From Burkholderia sp. WSM2232 (GTDB lineage: Bacteria > Pseudomonadota > Gammaproteobacteria > Burkholderiales > Burkholderiaceae), in NCBI RefSeq assembly GCF_000472545.1, contig NZ_AWZV01000027.1, positions 122 to 64,121 on the forward strand: 64,000 bases of DNA, in the 5' to 3' direction. The translations under genes and the position numbers were made by a program. This document shows, piece after piece, positions 17,567 to 25,450 of the stretch (its first letter is position 1; every line of letters begins with the position of its first letter). A model generated the notes under the pieces. The model was not told the DNA's origin and did not search any database. It saw only the letters and a program-made list of their open reading frames with translations.

Positions 17567-19141
17567 GTGAACGACGATACGATTAACCGCGGCATCAGCC
17601 GCCGCGACATGATGCGCATGCTGGCGGGGACCGGCATGATGGTCGCCGGTGGAGGGCTGCTCACGGCCGGGCCGGGCGCGCTCGCCGCCGAGGCGCCCAG
17701 AATGGGCGGCAGCATCCGGGTCGCGTGCGACGCGAGTTCGGTATCGGATACGCTCGATCCCGCAGCCGGTTCGACGGGCGGCGACTATATCCGCTTCTTC
17801 ATGTTTTACAGCGGCCTCACGCAACTCGACGAGAGCCTCACGCCGCGCATGAACATCGCCGAATCGGTGTCCAGCACGGATGCAAAAACGTGGGTCATCA
17901 AGCTGCGCCGCGGCGTGACCTTTCACGACGGTAAGCCGCTTGTGCCGGCGGACGTGGTCTATTCGCTGATGCGTCACAAGAATCCGCAAACCGCCTCGCG
18001 CGTGAAGACGCTTGCCGATCAGTTCGCGAGTGTGACGGCAAGCGGGCCGAACGAAGTGACGCTTACGCTGCAAGTGCCGAACGCCGATCTGCCGGTGATT
18101 CTCGCCACGCCGCAACTGGTCATTGTCAAGGACGGCACGACCAACTTCAACTCCGCAATCGGTACGGGGCCGTACAAGCTGAAGAGTTTCAGGCCGGGCG
18201 CGGGTACTGTCGGCGTGCGCAACGACAACTACTGGAAGCCGGGGCAGCCGTACCTCGACCAGATCGAGCTCATCGGCATCAGCGACAACGCCGCGCGGGT
18301 GAGCGCACTGCTCGCGGGGGATGTGCATCTGATCAACTCCGTCGATCCGCGTGCCACACGGCGCATCGCCGCGACGCCGGGTTACGAGGTCAAGGAAACG
18401 AAGTCGGGCCTGTACACGGACCTGATCATGCGCCGTGACAATACGCTGACGGGCAACCCCGATTTCGTGAAGGGTATGAAGTACCTGTTCGACCGCGAAC
18501 AGATCCGTTCGGCGGTATTCCTCGGCTACGCGGTGATCGGCAACGATCAGCCGATTCCGCCAGGGCATCGGTATTTCAATGCTTCGCTGCCGCAGCGCAA
18601 GTTCGACCTCGACAAGGCGAAGTTCTACCTGCAGAAGGCAGGCGCGGTCGGCACTGCCGCATTGCCGCCGATCTACGCGACCACCGACGCGAACGGCTCC
18701 ATCGACATGGCACAGTTGATCCAGCAGACGGCCTCGAAGATCGGTGTGAATCTGACCGTCAATCGCGTGCCGGCCGACGGCTATTGGTCGAATCACTGGA
18801 TGAAGCATCCGCTCGGCTTTGGCAACATCAATCCGCGCCCGAGCGCTGATGTACTGTTCACGCAGTTTTTCAAATCCGACGCGCCATGGAACGAGTCCGC
18901 GTGGAAGGACCCGAAGTTCGATCAGTTGCTCGTCAACGCGCGCGCCGAGACCGACGACGCGAAGCGCAAGCAGATGTACGCCGACATGCAGGCGCTGGTT
19001 GCAGACGAGAGCGGCATCGGCATACCCGCGTTCATCAGTCTTCTGGATGCCAACGACAAGCGCCTGAAAGGCCTCGGCTCGATTCCCACCGGCGGGATGA
19101 TGGGCTTTTCGTTTGCCGAGTACGCATGGTGGTCCGCCTGA
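17567..19141 (+). CDS. ABC transporter substrate-binding protein, family 5 (peptide/opine type), Tat-exported
   Basis: A 524-residue periplasmic protein with a twin-arginine signal (GISRRDMMRMLAGTGMMVAG, then AEAPRMGG). The family 5 fold shows DTLDPAAGSTGG, KLRRGVTFHDGKPLVPADVV and FDREQIRSAVFLGY. Family 5 proteins deliver peptides, opines, nickel or polyamine conjugates to an ABC importer. The GTG start follows GCGGAGCC. No permease or ATPase genes adjoin; instead an FAD-dependent amine/amino-acid oxidase gene follows after 101 bases, suggesting uptake and oxidation of one amine-type compound. The importer subunits must be elsewhere. Confidence 0.9.
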   Translation: MNDDTINRGISRRDMMRMLAGTGMMVAGGGLLTAGPGALAAEAPRMGGSIRVACDASSVSDTLDPAAGSTGGDYIRFFMFYSGLTQLDESLTPRMNIAESVSSTDAKTWVIKLRRGVTFHDGKPLVPADVVYSLMRHKNPQTASRVKTLADQFASVTASGPNEVTLTLQVPNADLPVILATPQLVIVKDGTTNFNSAIGTGPYKLKSFRPGAGTVGVRNDNYWKPGQPYLDQIELIGISDNAARVSALLAGDVHLINSVDPRATRRIAATPGYEVKETKSGLYTDLIMRRDNTLTGNPDFVKGMKYLFDREQIRSAVFLGYAVIGNDQPIPPGHRYFNASLPQRKFDLDKAKFYLQKAGAVGTAALPPIYATTDANGSIDMAQLIQQTASKIGVNLTVNRVPADGYWSNHWMKHPLGFGNINPRPSADVLFTQFFKSDAPWNESAWKDPKFDQLLVNARAETDDAKRKQMYADMQALVADESGIGIPAFISLLDANDKRLKGLGSIPTGGMMGFSFAEYAWWSA

Positions 19142-19242
19142 CATAAGCGTTTTATCGTGTCGGGCGTTCCGCTGACCGGCTCTTCGCGAAGACCTCGCGG
19201 GGTGGCCGGTCTTCGTGTTGGTGGCATTCAACCGCAAAGACA

Positions 19243-20520
19243 ATGAAGCTAGATTCGTACTGGCTGGACACGGCTCCCGAATTCAGGGACGGTGCGCAAG
19301 GGCCTGTTGAAGGGCACAGCGATGTGGTGGTGATCGGGGGCGGCTTTACCGGCCTGTCGGCCGCGCTGGAACTCGCCAGCCGCCGGGTGTCGGTCACACT
19401 GCTCGAGGCCGGCCGGATTGCCGGCGAGGCATCGGGAAGAAACGGCGGGCAGTGCAATACCGGCGTCGCGCAAGACTTCGCAGCGCTTGCTGCAAGCGTG
19501 GGACTCGAGCAGGCTCGGGGGTTTTATCGCGCGTATGAGAGCGCGGTGCAGACGGTCGAATCGATCGTGACGCAGCACCGGATCGACTGCGATTTCGTGC
19601 GTTGCGGCAAGCTCAAACTCGCGGCAAAGCCGAAGCACTTCGACAAGTTTGCGCGGACCTATGAAGTACTGCATCGCGAAGTCGATCAGGATATCGAACT
19701 GATCGAGCCGGCCCGCACGCGCAGCGAAGTGGGCTCCAATGCGTTTCACGGCGGCCTGTTGCAGCGTAACGGGGCGCAGATGCATATGGGCAAGTTCGGC
19801 GTGGGCCTCGCGCAAAGCGCGGTGCGTCACGGCGCGCGCATCTTCGAGAACGCCGCCGTGACGCGGATGAAGCGCATGGACGGCGGCCGCTACGAGATCA
19901 CATCGGCGCGCGGTGTGATTCGGGCCGACAAGGTGCTGGTGGCAACCGGACCATCGCGGCAAGGGCCGCTGCAGTGGTTTCAGCAACGAATGGCACCTGT
20001 CGGCAGTTTCATCGTGGTCACGGAGCCGCTTTCGCCAGCCCGGCTCGACGCGCTTTTTCCGCATCGTCGCAACTATGTGACGTCGTTGAATATCGGCAAC
20101 TACTTTCGCGTGACGCCGGACAACCGGCTGCTTTGGGGCGGGCGAGCACGATTCGCGATGTCCGATCCGCGCTCGGATGCAAAAAGCGGCCAGGTGCTGC
20201 AGGCCAACCTCGCCAGGTACTTTCCGGAGCTGGGCGCCACGCGAATCGACTATTGCTGGGGCGGTCTTGTCGACATGACGGTGGACCGCCTTCCGCGCGC
20301 CGGACAGCATGACGGGCTCTACTATTCCATGGGTTACAGCGGACATGGCGTGCAGATGTCCACCCATATGGGACGTGTAATGGCAGACGTCATGGAGGGG
20401 CGCGCCGAGGCCAATCCGTGGCGTGCGCTGCCCTGGCCGCCCGTGCCCGCGCATGCCGCGCGCCGCTGGATGCTGCCGCTCGTCGGCGCCTACTATCGCA
20501 TGCAGGACATTCTCCACTGA
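19243..20520 (+). CDS. FAD-dependent amine/amino-acid oxidoreductase (PuuB/DadA-like)
   Basis: A 425-residue flavoenzyme of the DAO family. The N-terminal part has the PuuB-like DSYWLDTAPEF, the dinucleotide motif VVVIGGGFTGLSAALELA and the GEASGRNGGQ motif. The C-terminal GYSGHGVQMSTHMGRVMADV binds FAD. The best matches in memory are gamma-glutamylputrescine oxidase and other secondary-amine oxidases. It follows the Tat-exported binding protein, and no glutamyl-putrescine synthetase is nearby, so the true substrate may be another N-substituted amino acid. Confidence 0.85.
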   Translation: MKLDSYWLDTAPEFRDGAQGPVEGHSDVVVIGGGFTGLSAALELASRRVSVTLLEAGRIAGEASGRNGGQCNTGVAQDFAALAASVGLEQARGFYRAYESAVQTVESIVTQHRIDCDFVRCGKLKLAAKPKHFDKFARTYEVLHREVDQDIELIEPARTRSEVGSNAFHGGLLQRNGAQMHMGKFGVGLAQSAVRHGARIFENAAVTRMKRMDGGRYEITSARGVIRADKVLVATGPSRQGPLQWFQQRMAPVGSFIVVTEPLSPARLDALFPHRRNYVTSLNIGNYFRVTPDNRLLWGGRARFAMSDPRSDAKSGQVLQANLARYFPELGATRIDYCWGGLVDMTVDRLPRAGQHDGLYYSMGYSGHGVQMSTHMGRVMADVMEGRAEANPWRALPWPPVPAHAARRWMLPLVGAYYRMQDILH

Positions 20521-20602
20521 CGCGACGCGGCGCATTGGCGAGCCGGTCGGGCAAGCTGCCTTTACAATTGCCCACTTCAGTCCGACAAACGTGACCTGCG
20601 CG

Positions 20603-21001
20603 ATGAGATACCACCTTGCATTGACCCTTGCCGCAGCCGTCGCGGCGAGTGCCGCCGCTAACGCTCAAACATCCCCTAACGGCGATACCGGCGCACTGCA
20701 ATGCGCGATCGGAAAAGTGACCGGCGTGGGTGGGTCCGAACAGAGCGTGCGGGAATACCTGGCAACGCCCCCGCGCGACCAGTATCGTTACCTGGCCGAC
20801 AATCCGATCCAGTGCCGGATTTCCGACGAGGGGCGTGCGTCCGCATGTACCGGCATCACGACGCTGCGGCGCGAACAGGTGAGCGTGTACGATCAGATCG
20901 ACAGTTCGCTGACTGCCGTGGTGGCGCGCGTCGAGCTCGACCACGGCACGTATCCTGTGCTGATCGCGGTGCCGAGAAAGGACGTGCAGTGCCAGGAGTG
21001 A
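20603..21001 (+). CDS. Exported conserved protein of unknown function
   Basis: A 132-residue protein with a clear signal peptide (MRYHLALTLAAAVAASAAANA, cleavage after ANA). The mature part has a cysteine trio (ALQCAIGKV, IQCRISD, VQC near the end). No recognised domain. It stands alone between the oxidase and the MFS transporter genes; no strong Shine-Dalgarno is visible before the ATG. Confidence 0.6.
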   Translation: MRYHLALTLAAAVAASAAANAQTSPNGDTGALQCAIGKVTGVGGSEQSVREYLATPPRDQYRYLADNPIQCRISDEGRASACTGITTLRREQVSVYDQIDSSLTAVVARVELDHGTYPVLIAVPRKDVQCQE

Positions 21002-21008
21002 TTCGTGC

Positions 21009-21092
21009 CTGGGTCTTGGCTGGGTCTTGCCGGGGTTTCGCCTGCGTTTGGTCTGACACTCGCCTGACTTTCGCCTGACTTTCGCCTGAGTC
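21009..21092. repeat. Short imperfect direct repeats
   Basis: CTGGGTCTTG occurs twice (from 21010), followed by 11-base units CGCCTGACTTT at 21061-21071 and 21072-21082 with a third diverged copy to 21092. This fills most of the gap before the MFS gene. No stem or known regulatory site is evident. Confidence 0.6.
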
Positions 21093-21170
21093 GTTCGGGC
21101 CTGCTGGTCTGGCCGCTGGTTCGGACTGTGCCGGTTCGATTCCCGACCCTTTCGCACACGGAACACACAG

Positions 21171-22379
21171 ATGCGAGTTCGATCCCGAATCAGCGTGCTC
21201 GAAAGCATTCCGCGCAGCGTCTGGGTGCTAGGGTGCGTGAGTCTGCTGATGGACGTCTCCTCGGAGATCATCCATAGTCTTCTGCCGATGTTCCTGATGG
21301 TGAGCCTGGGCGCGAGCGCCGCGACCATCGGCCTGATAGAAGGCATTGCCGAAGCAACGGCGCCCATCGTAAAGGTGTTCTCCGGCGCGCTCAGCGATTA
21401 TCTCGGCAACCGGAAGTGGCTCGCGGTGACAGGCTATGCATTGGGCGCGTTGAGCAAGCCACTGTTCGCGATTGCGCCGACGGTCGGCGTCGTCGTGGCC
21501 GCGCGCGTGATCGACCGCGTCGGCAAGGGAATTCGCGGCGCGCCGCGCGATGCGCTGGTGGCGGACGTAACGCCGGTTCACCTGCGAGGCGCCGCGTTCG
21601 GGTTGCGGCAGTCGCTCGATACCATCGGCGCGGTGTTAGGGCCGCTGTGCGCGGTTCTCATCATGTCGGCGTGGGCGGACAACTTCCGGCTGGCATTCTG
21701 GCTCGCCGTCATACCAGGCGTGCTGGCCGTCGCGCTGTTGAGCATCGGCATTCACGAGCCGGCGCGCGCGCCCGGCGCGAAGCGCGTCAATCCGATCCGC
21801 TTGGAGAACCTGAAGAAGCTCGGCGCGAACTACTGGTGGGTTGTCGCCATTGGCGGCGTGTTTGCACTCGCGCGCTTCAGCGAAGCATTCCTCGTGTTGC
21901 GGGCGATGGGCAGCGGCGTGCCCCTGGCATGGGTTCCGCTTGTGATGGTGGCGATGAATATCGTGTATTCGCTGTCGGCCTATCCGTTCGGCAAGCTCGC
22001 CGACACGATGAGTCATACGAGGCTGCTGATTGCGGGCCTTGTCGTGCTGATCGCCGCGGACCTCGTGCTCGCACATGGCAATCACTGGGGCAGCGTGCTG
22101 CTCGGCGTCGCGTTGTGGGGCTTGCATATGGGCATGACCCAAGGGCTGCTCGCCACCATGGTTTCGCACACCGCGCCGGCGCAGCTTCGCGGCACCGCGT
22201 TTGGCTTTTTCAACTTGCTGAGCGGGATCGTTACTCTGTTTTCGAGCGTGATTGCCGGTGAGTTGTGGGACCGGCTGGGCGCTGCCACCGCGTTTCATGC
22301 CGGCGCGGTGTTCTGCATCGCCACCATCGTGCTGCTGGTGGCCGGCAAGGCGCGTGACACGCGCGTGGCGCCACGCTGA
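21171..22379 (+). CDS. MFS transporter
   Basis: A 402-residue inner-membrane protein with about twelve helices. The conserved loop 2-3 motif is degenerate (GALSDYLGNRKW), followed by the loop RVIDRVGKGIRGAPRDALVA, characteristic of a group of MFS proteins annotated as drug or multidrug efflux. The second half repeats GKLADTMSHTR. The substrate cannot be read from sequence. The ATG has no clear Shine-Dalgarno; the preceding 170 bases hold the short direct repeats. Confidence 0.88.
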   Translation: MRVRSRISVLESIPRSVWVLGCVSLLMDVSSEIIHSLLPMFLMVSLGASAATIGLIEGIAEATAPIVKVFSGALSDYLGNRKWLAVTGYALGALSKPLFAIAPTVGVVVAARVIDRVGKGIRGAPRDALVADVTPVHLRGAAFGLRQSLDTIGAVLGPLCAVLIMSAWADNFRLAFWLAVIPGVLAVALLSIGIHEPARAPGAKRVNPIRLENLKKLGANYWWVVAIGGVFALARFSEAFLVLRAMGSGVPLAWVPLVMVAMNIVYSLSAYPFGKLADTMSHTRLLIAGLVVLIAADLVLAHGNHWGSVLLGVALWGLHMGMTQGLLATMVSHTAPAQLRGTAFGFFNLLSGIVTLFSSVIAGELWDRLGAATAFHAGAVFCIATIVLLVAGKARDTRVAPR

Positions 22380-22404
22380 CATGGCACCGCGAGCCTGGGC
22401 CGCG

Positions 22405-22602
22405 TTATTCGGTGAGCTCGGCGAGTTCAGCGACGAGTCGCGACAGGCGGGCAATGCGCTGGTGATACATGGGCGCCTGCGGCGAGGTTTTGAGGTTTTC
22501 GACCCGCTCGCGCCAATAGGTTGGCGGAAAAGGCTTTTGCGACACTGATGAGATCACGCGCTCCAGGTGAACGAGCTCGTTCTCCAGTATGTGGTGATGC
22601 AT
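22405..22602 (-). CDS. Small YWRER-motif protein, copy A
   Basis: A 65-residue predominantly helical protein: MHHHILENELVHLERVISSV, then PTYWRERVENL, then a C-terminal helix (RIARLSRLVAELAELTE). It is a paralogue of the protein at 28767-29015, which shares a LxxLExxHLxRV start, the YWRER[VL] motif and a terminal heptad-like helix. I chose the ATG at 22602, with a G-rich stretch upstream; the open frame extends 30 residues further without similarity to the paralogue. Function unknown; likely a small cytoplasmic protein that oligomerises through the helices. Confidence 0.65.
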   Translation of the reverse strand: MHHHILENELVHLERVISSVSQKPFPPTYWRERVENLKTSPQAPMYHQRIARLSRLVAELAELTE

Positions 22603-23492
22603 GATTGAACCCCCGTGAGTAGCCAGTCTGGCCTGCCCGCGGCGTCGCTGACAATCTGACGCCGCGTAGAACTGGTCCTGCAGCTTGTTCATGTGCGCTC
22701 ACTACAAAGGACGAGCCGCCATTGCCGCCCCCCGAGGGCATGCAACGGCGGCCAGACCAACCCCGCAGCGGATCGTCTGGTACATAGCCAAAGGATTTTC
22801 CGCTATTCAGTGCGTTGCATCGCAAGCCGCTTCTCTGTGGAAGCGTTCTCTTGCAACGTTTCAGCACTGTCACTGCTATAGCACAGCCCTCTCTAAGTCT
22901 TATGCCGACGACGCGCTGTCGGCTGTATGGTCGGTGCTCCACACTTGTTCGTATAACTAATCGACTCCTCGCGATCATGAATGGCGAGCGTTCGATAAGC
23001 GGCGTCGACCGGTCCAGACGCCGAAGCTCGAACACAGTGCGGCACACGATTCCTGTTTGGTCTCCCGGCTCCCGGTGTTTCGGACAAATTCCGTCACAGC
23101 GGTCGGACTCAACGCTGCGAGCGGTCGTAAGAGCAAGGGCCGTGCCATATGTTGAGATGGCGTCTGCGCGAGCGAAAAGGGTTGTCGGGTTATGCGCTGG
23201 TGGTCAATCTCGTCCAGGTTGGGTGCTAAAAGTGGACGTTTTCGTCCATGCGGCGATGCGGCGCGCGTAGAGGGGCGCTTTCGTCCGAATGGGACGAGAC
23301 AGGCGAACGCGTTGGGAGAGGAAGCAGCAGGACACGAACGGTCCCGAGGCTGAGAGTCCGGCGCGGCGAGCGGGCGCCGGGCCGGACGAACCGGAATAAC
23401 CGGGAAAGACGGGGGGGAACCGGGAGGAACCGGGGGGAACCGGGAGGGACCGGGCCGCCCCGGAAGTACCCGGAACGGCCCGACCGGAACAC
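22603..23492. other. Gene-poor region, about 890 bases
   Basis: No ORF here has codon usage, a start site or similarity that I can support. The first part contains scattered palindromic fragments; the last 100 bases hold a G-tract array described separately. There is no tRNA-like fold or strong promoter. Confidence 0.6.
23411..23454 (+). repeat. G-tract array, potential G-quadruplex
   Basis: Five or more runs of three to seven G are separated by AACC or AGGAACC spacers in a roughly 11-12 base period. Four G-runs with loops under eight bases meet the usual rule for a G-quadruplex on the plus strand. The array lies about 40 bases past the 3' end of the racemase gene and would read as C-rich in its transcript. 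Confidence 0.6.
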
Positions 23493-24218
23493 CTACGACT
23501 GCAGGCTGACCTTGCTGTACGTCAGCCGGCTCGGGCGCACCTGCATGCGCACGAGTGACACGAGAAAGCTGAAGCCGGCCTGGTTCGGATCGATCACCGG
23601 AACATAGCTGCCCATCTCGTCGCTGAGCATTCGGGAGACACGGCTAGCGACGTCCACGAAACCCGTACAGCCGAGCAGAATGGATTGCGCGCCGTCTTCC
23701 CTGATCGCCTTCAGCGCGGCGTCGAACGTGCGGATGATCACGACGTCCATGTCGTCGAGCTGCGCGACCGGGCAATTGATTGCGCGAATCGACGCGAACG
23801 TGTCCTGAATGCCGTACGTCTGCGGATGGCCGCGCTGCATGGCGAGCGTGCTCGGCAGGATCGTGACGATCGAGAAACGCTGGCTGAGCGCGAGCGCCGT
23901 GAACGCCGAAGCCGGAAAACCGCCGATGATCGGAATGTCGATCACTTCGCGCGCGGCTTCAACGCCGCACATATCGAAGTCGGTTAGCCAGATGCCGTCG
24001 AAGCCGTCGTTGGCAATGGCCTGGGCGAGCTCGACCACCGGCATGCCGTTTTGCAGCCAGTTCGTGCGGTTCTCGATGTCGGGGTGTCCCGTGGCGATGT
24101 TGCGGATCTCCACCTGCACGTCCGGCGGCACGACGGGCGCAATGGCTTTCAGGATGCGTTCGTTGTACTGCGACGTGGCGACAGGCACGAGCACGCAGAC
24201 GCGAATCGGCGAGTTCAA
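23493..24218 (-). CDS. Asp/Glu/hydantoin racemase family protein
   Basis: A 241-residue protein of the family PF01177. The two catalytic cysteines appear in the expected places: DFDMCGVEAAREV (near residue 85) and LLGCTGFVDVASRV (near 185). Members racemise Asp, Glu, hydantoins or maleate-type acids in the cytoplasm. The start is TTG at 24218, with GGGAG eight bases upstream, and it overlaps the stop of the DUF917 gene as TTGA, so translation is probably coupled. It is the last gene of a three-gene operon with a DUF917 protein and a sigma-54 activator; racemase plus DUF917 fits hydantoin or thiohydantoin metabolism. Confidence 0.88.
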   Translation of the reverse strand: MNSPIRVCVLVPVATSQYNERILKAIAPVVPPDVQVEIRNIATGHPDIENRTNWLQNGMPVVELAQAIANDGFDGIWLTDFDMCGVEAAREVIDIPIIGGFPASAFTALALSQRFSIVTILPSTLAMQRGHPQTYGIQDTFASIRAINCPVAQLDDMDVVIIRTFDAALKAIREDGAQSILLGCTGFVDVASRVSRMLSDEMGSYVPVIDPNQAGFSFLVSLVRMQVRPSRLTYSKVSLQS

Positions 24219-25450
24219 GATGCGTCTCCCTTGTGGGCGGATTGTCGTGACTGCAGCGACTGCAGCGACTCGAGCGGCACATAGGGGCCGAGATAGTTGA
24301 GCGAGTTGAGCAGTTGCATGAAGCTGTCCAGAATCAGGCCGGGCTTGCGCAGTTGCGCGTCAGCGCGCCAGGCAATAAGCGTCACCGGGCGCTTGCCGAC
24401 TGCGGGGTTCAGCGAGCCGTCGGAGTTCACGAGGTCGCCATTGCTGAAGACAGACTGGCCTTCGCCGCCGACGTAATAAGCAACGCTGTCGGGCGCGAGC
24501 ACGATCGGCTGTGGACACGTGCTGTCCCATACAAGCAGCGACTCGTTCTGGTACATCACCGTGTAGCTATGCTGCTGCGCCTCGATCCGGATCTTGCCGA
24601 CGTCGAAGCCGCCGCTCGTATCCACTTCCGCCGACACCAGTTCGCCTGGCTCCGACACCACTCGCGCCGCTAGCCCGCAACGCTCGACCAGATAGTCCGC
24701 CATCTGCCGGGCGCTGCCGATGGCGCCTGCCTGCAACGCGCGGCCGAGGTCGAGCGCGCGCGTGAGCGTGCCGCGAATCGGCGTCGCGCGGCCAATATCG
24801 GCCGGTTGCATGACCCACATTGCGAGTCCGCCGAACTGGCCGAACTCGGGGTCGGCGACGACCGGGCGCATCATCTGTTCGACAATCGCCGACACGTCGC
24901 GCTGATGAGTCGGGGCGCCAAAGTTGCCGGTGCGCGGCGTCACGTCCAGTTCGACGCACAAACCGCCCTGGCTCACGAGAAACGCGGGCCGCGGGTCGAT
25001 TTCGGCGGCGGCGAACGTGAGCATCGGCAACGAGGGCACGGCGCGGCCGGCGCCGTCGGCGTCAATCACCGCGAGGCCGAGCTTGGCCGCGACCAGCGCT
25101 GCCACCGTGAAGCCGAGCGCGCCGCTTTCCGGCGGCATCACATAGGCGAGCTTCTTCGATTGCGAGGCGAGCCGCGCCTGCACGTTCTGCACGGCTGTCA
25201 CGGGACCGAGCGGATAGGTCGCCGAATTGATCGCTTCGGGCGCGCCGAGATACGCGACCATGACGGCCGCGCCTTCGGTGGCTTCTTCGACGGAGACCAC
25301 TTTTACCGTATCGGTCGGGTAGTAGTCGCCGGCCACGAAATGTGCGGCGAGATGCCGGGCGGACTCAATCGTGCCGCCCCCGCCGCTGCCGAAAAAGGCC
25401 GCGCCCAGTAACAGCGGTTCCAGATCTTCCGGGCGTAGGTCAAATGCCAT
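24215..25450 (-). CDS. DUF917 protein (S-methyl-thiohydantoin desulfurase / hydantoinase-like)
   Basis: A 411-residue protein of the DUF917 (PF06032) family: LEPLLLGAAFFGSGGGGTIE at residues about 10-30, then PPESGALGFTVAALVAAKLG and LTFAAAEIDPRP. DUF917 modules resemble HyuA-type hydantoinase subunits but lack ATPase domains. The start overlaps the end of the upstream regulator by eleven bases, and the 3' end overlaps the racemase start by four, giving a tightly coupled operon. Near the C-terminus there is a low-complexity Leu/Gln/Ser stretch (SLQSLQSRQSAHKG). Probable role: acting on a hydantoin-like ring compound whose stereo-configuration the racemase adjusts. This is inference. Confidence 0.88.
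   Translation of the reverse strand: MAFDLRPEDLEPLLLGAAFFGSGGGGTIESARHLAAHFVAGDYYPTDTVKVVSVEEATEGAAVMVAYLGAPEAINSATYPLGPVTAVQNVQARLASQSKKLAYVMPPESGALGFTVAALVAAKLGLAVIDADGAGRAVPSLPMLTFAAAEIDPRPAFLVSQGGLCVELDVTPRTGNFGAPTHQRDVSAIVEQMMRPVVADPEFGQFGGLAMWVMQPADIGRATPIRGTLTRALDLGRALQAGAIGSARQMADYLVERCGLAARVVSEPGELVSAEVDTSGGFDVGKIRIEAQQHSYTVMYQNESLLVWDSTCPQPIVLAPDSVAYYVGGEGQSVFSNGDLVNSDGSLNPAVGKRPVTLIAWRADAQLRKPGLILDSFMQLLNSLNYLGPYVPLESLQSLQSRQSAHKGDAS

Noticed and set aside
21130..21150. T-arm-like GGTTCGATTCC sequence suggesting a tRNA
   Set aside because: There is no matching seven-pair acceptor stem, D-arm or anticodon arm around it.
23395..23475. Repeated G-rich units resembling a CRISPR array
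   Set aside because: Units are about 11-12 bases with no unique spacers and no cas genes nearby.
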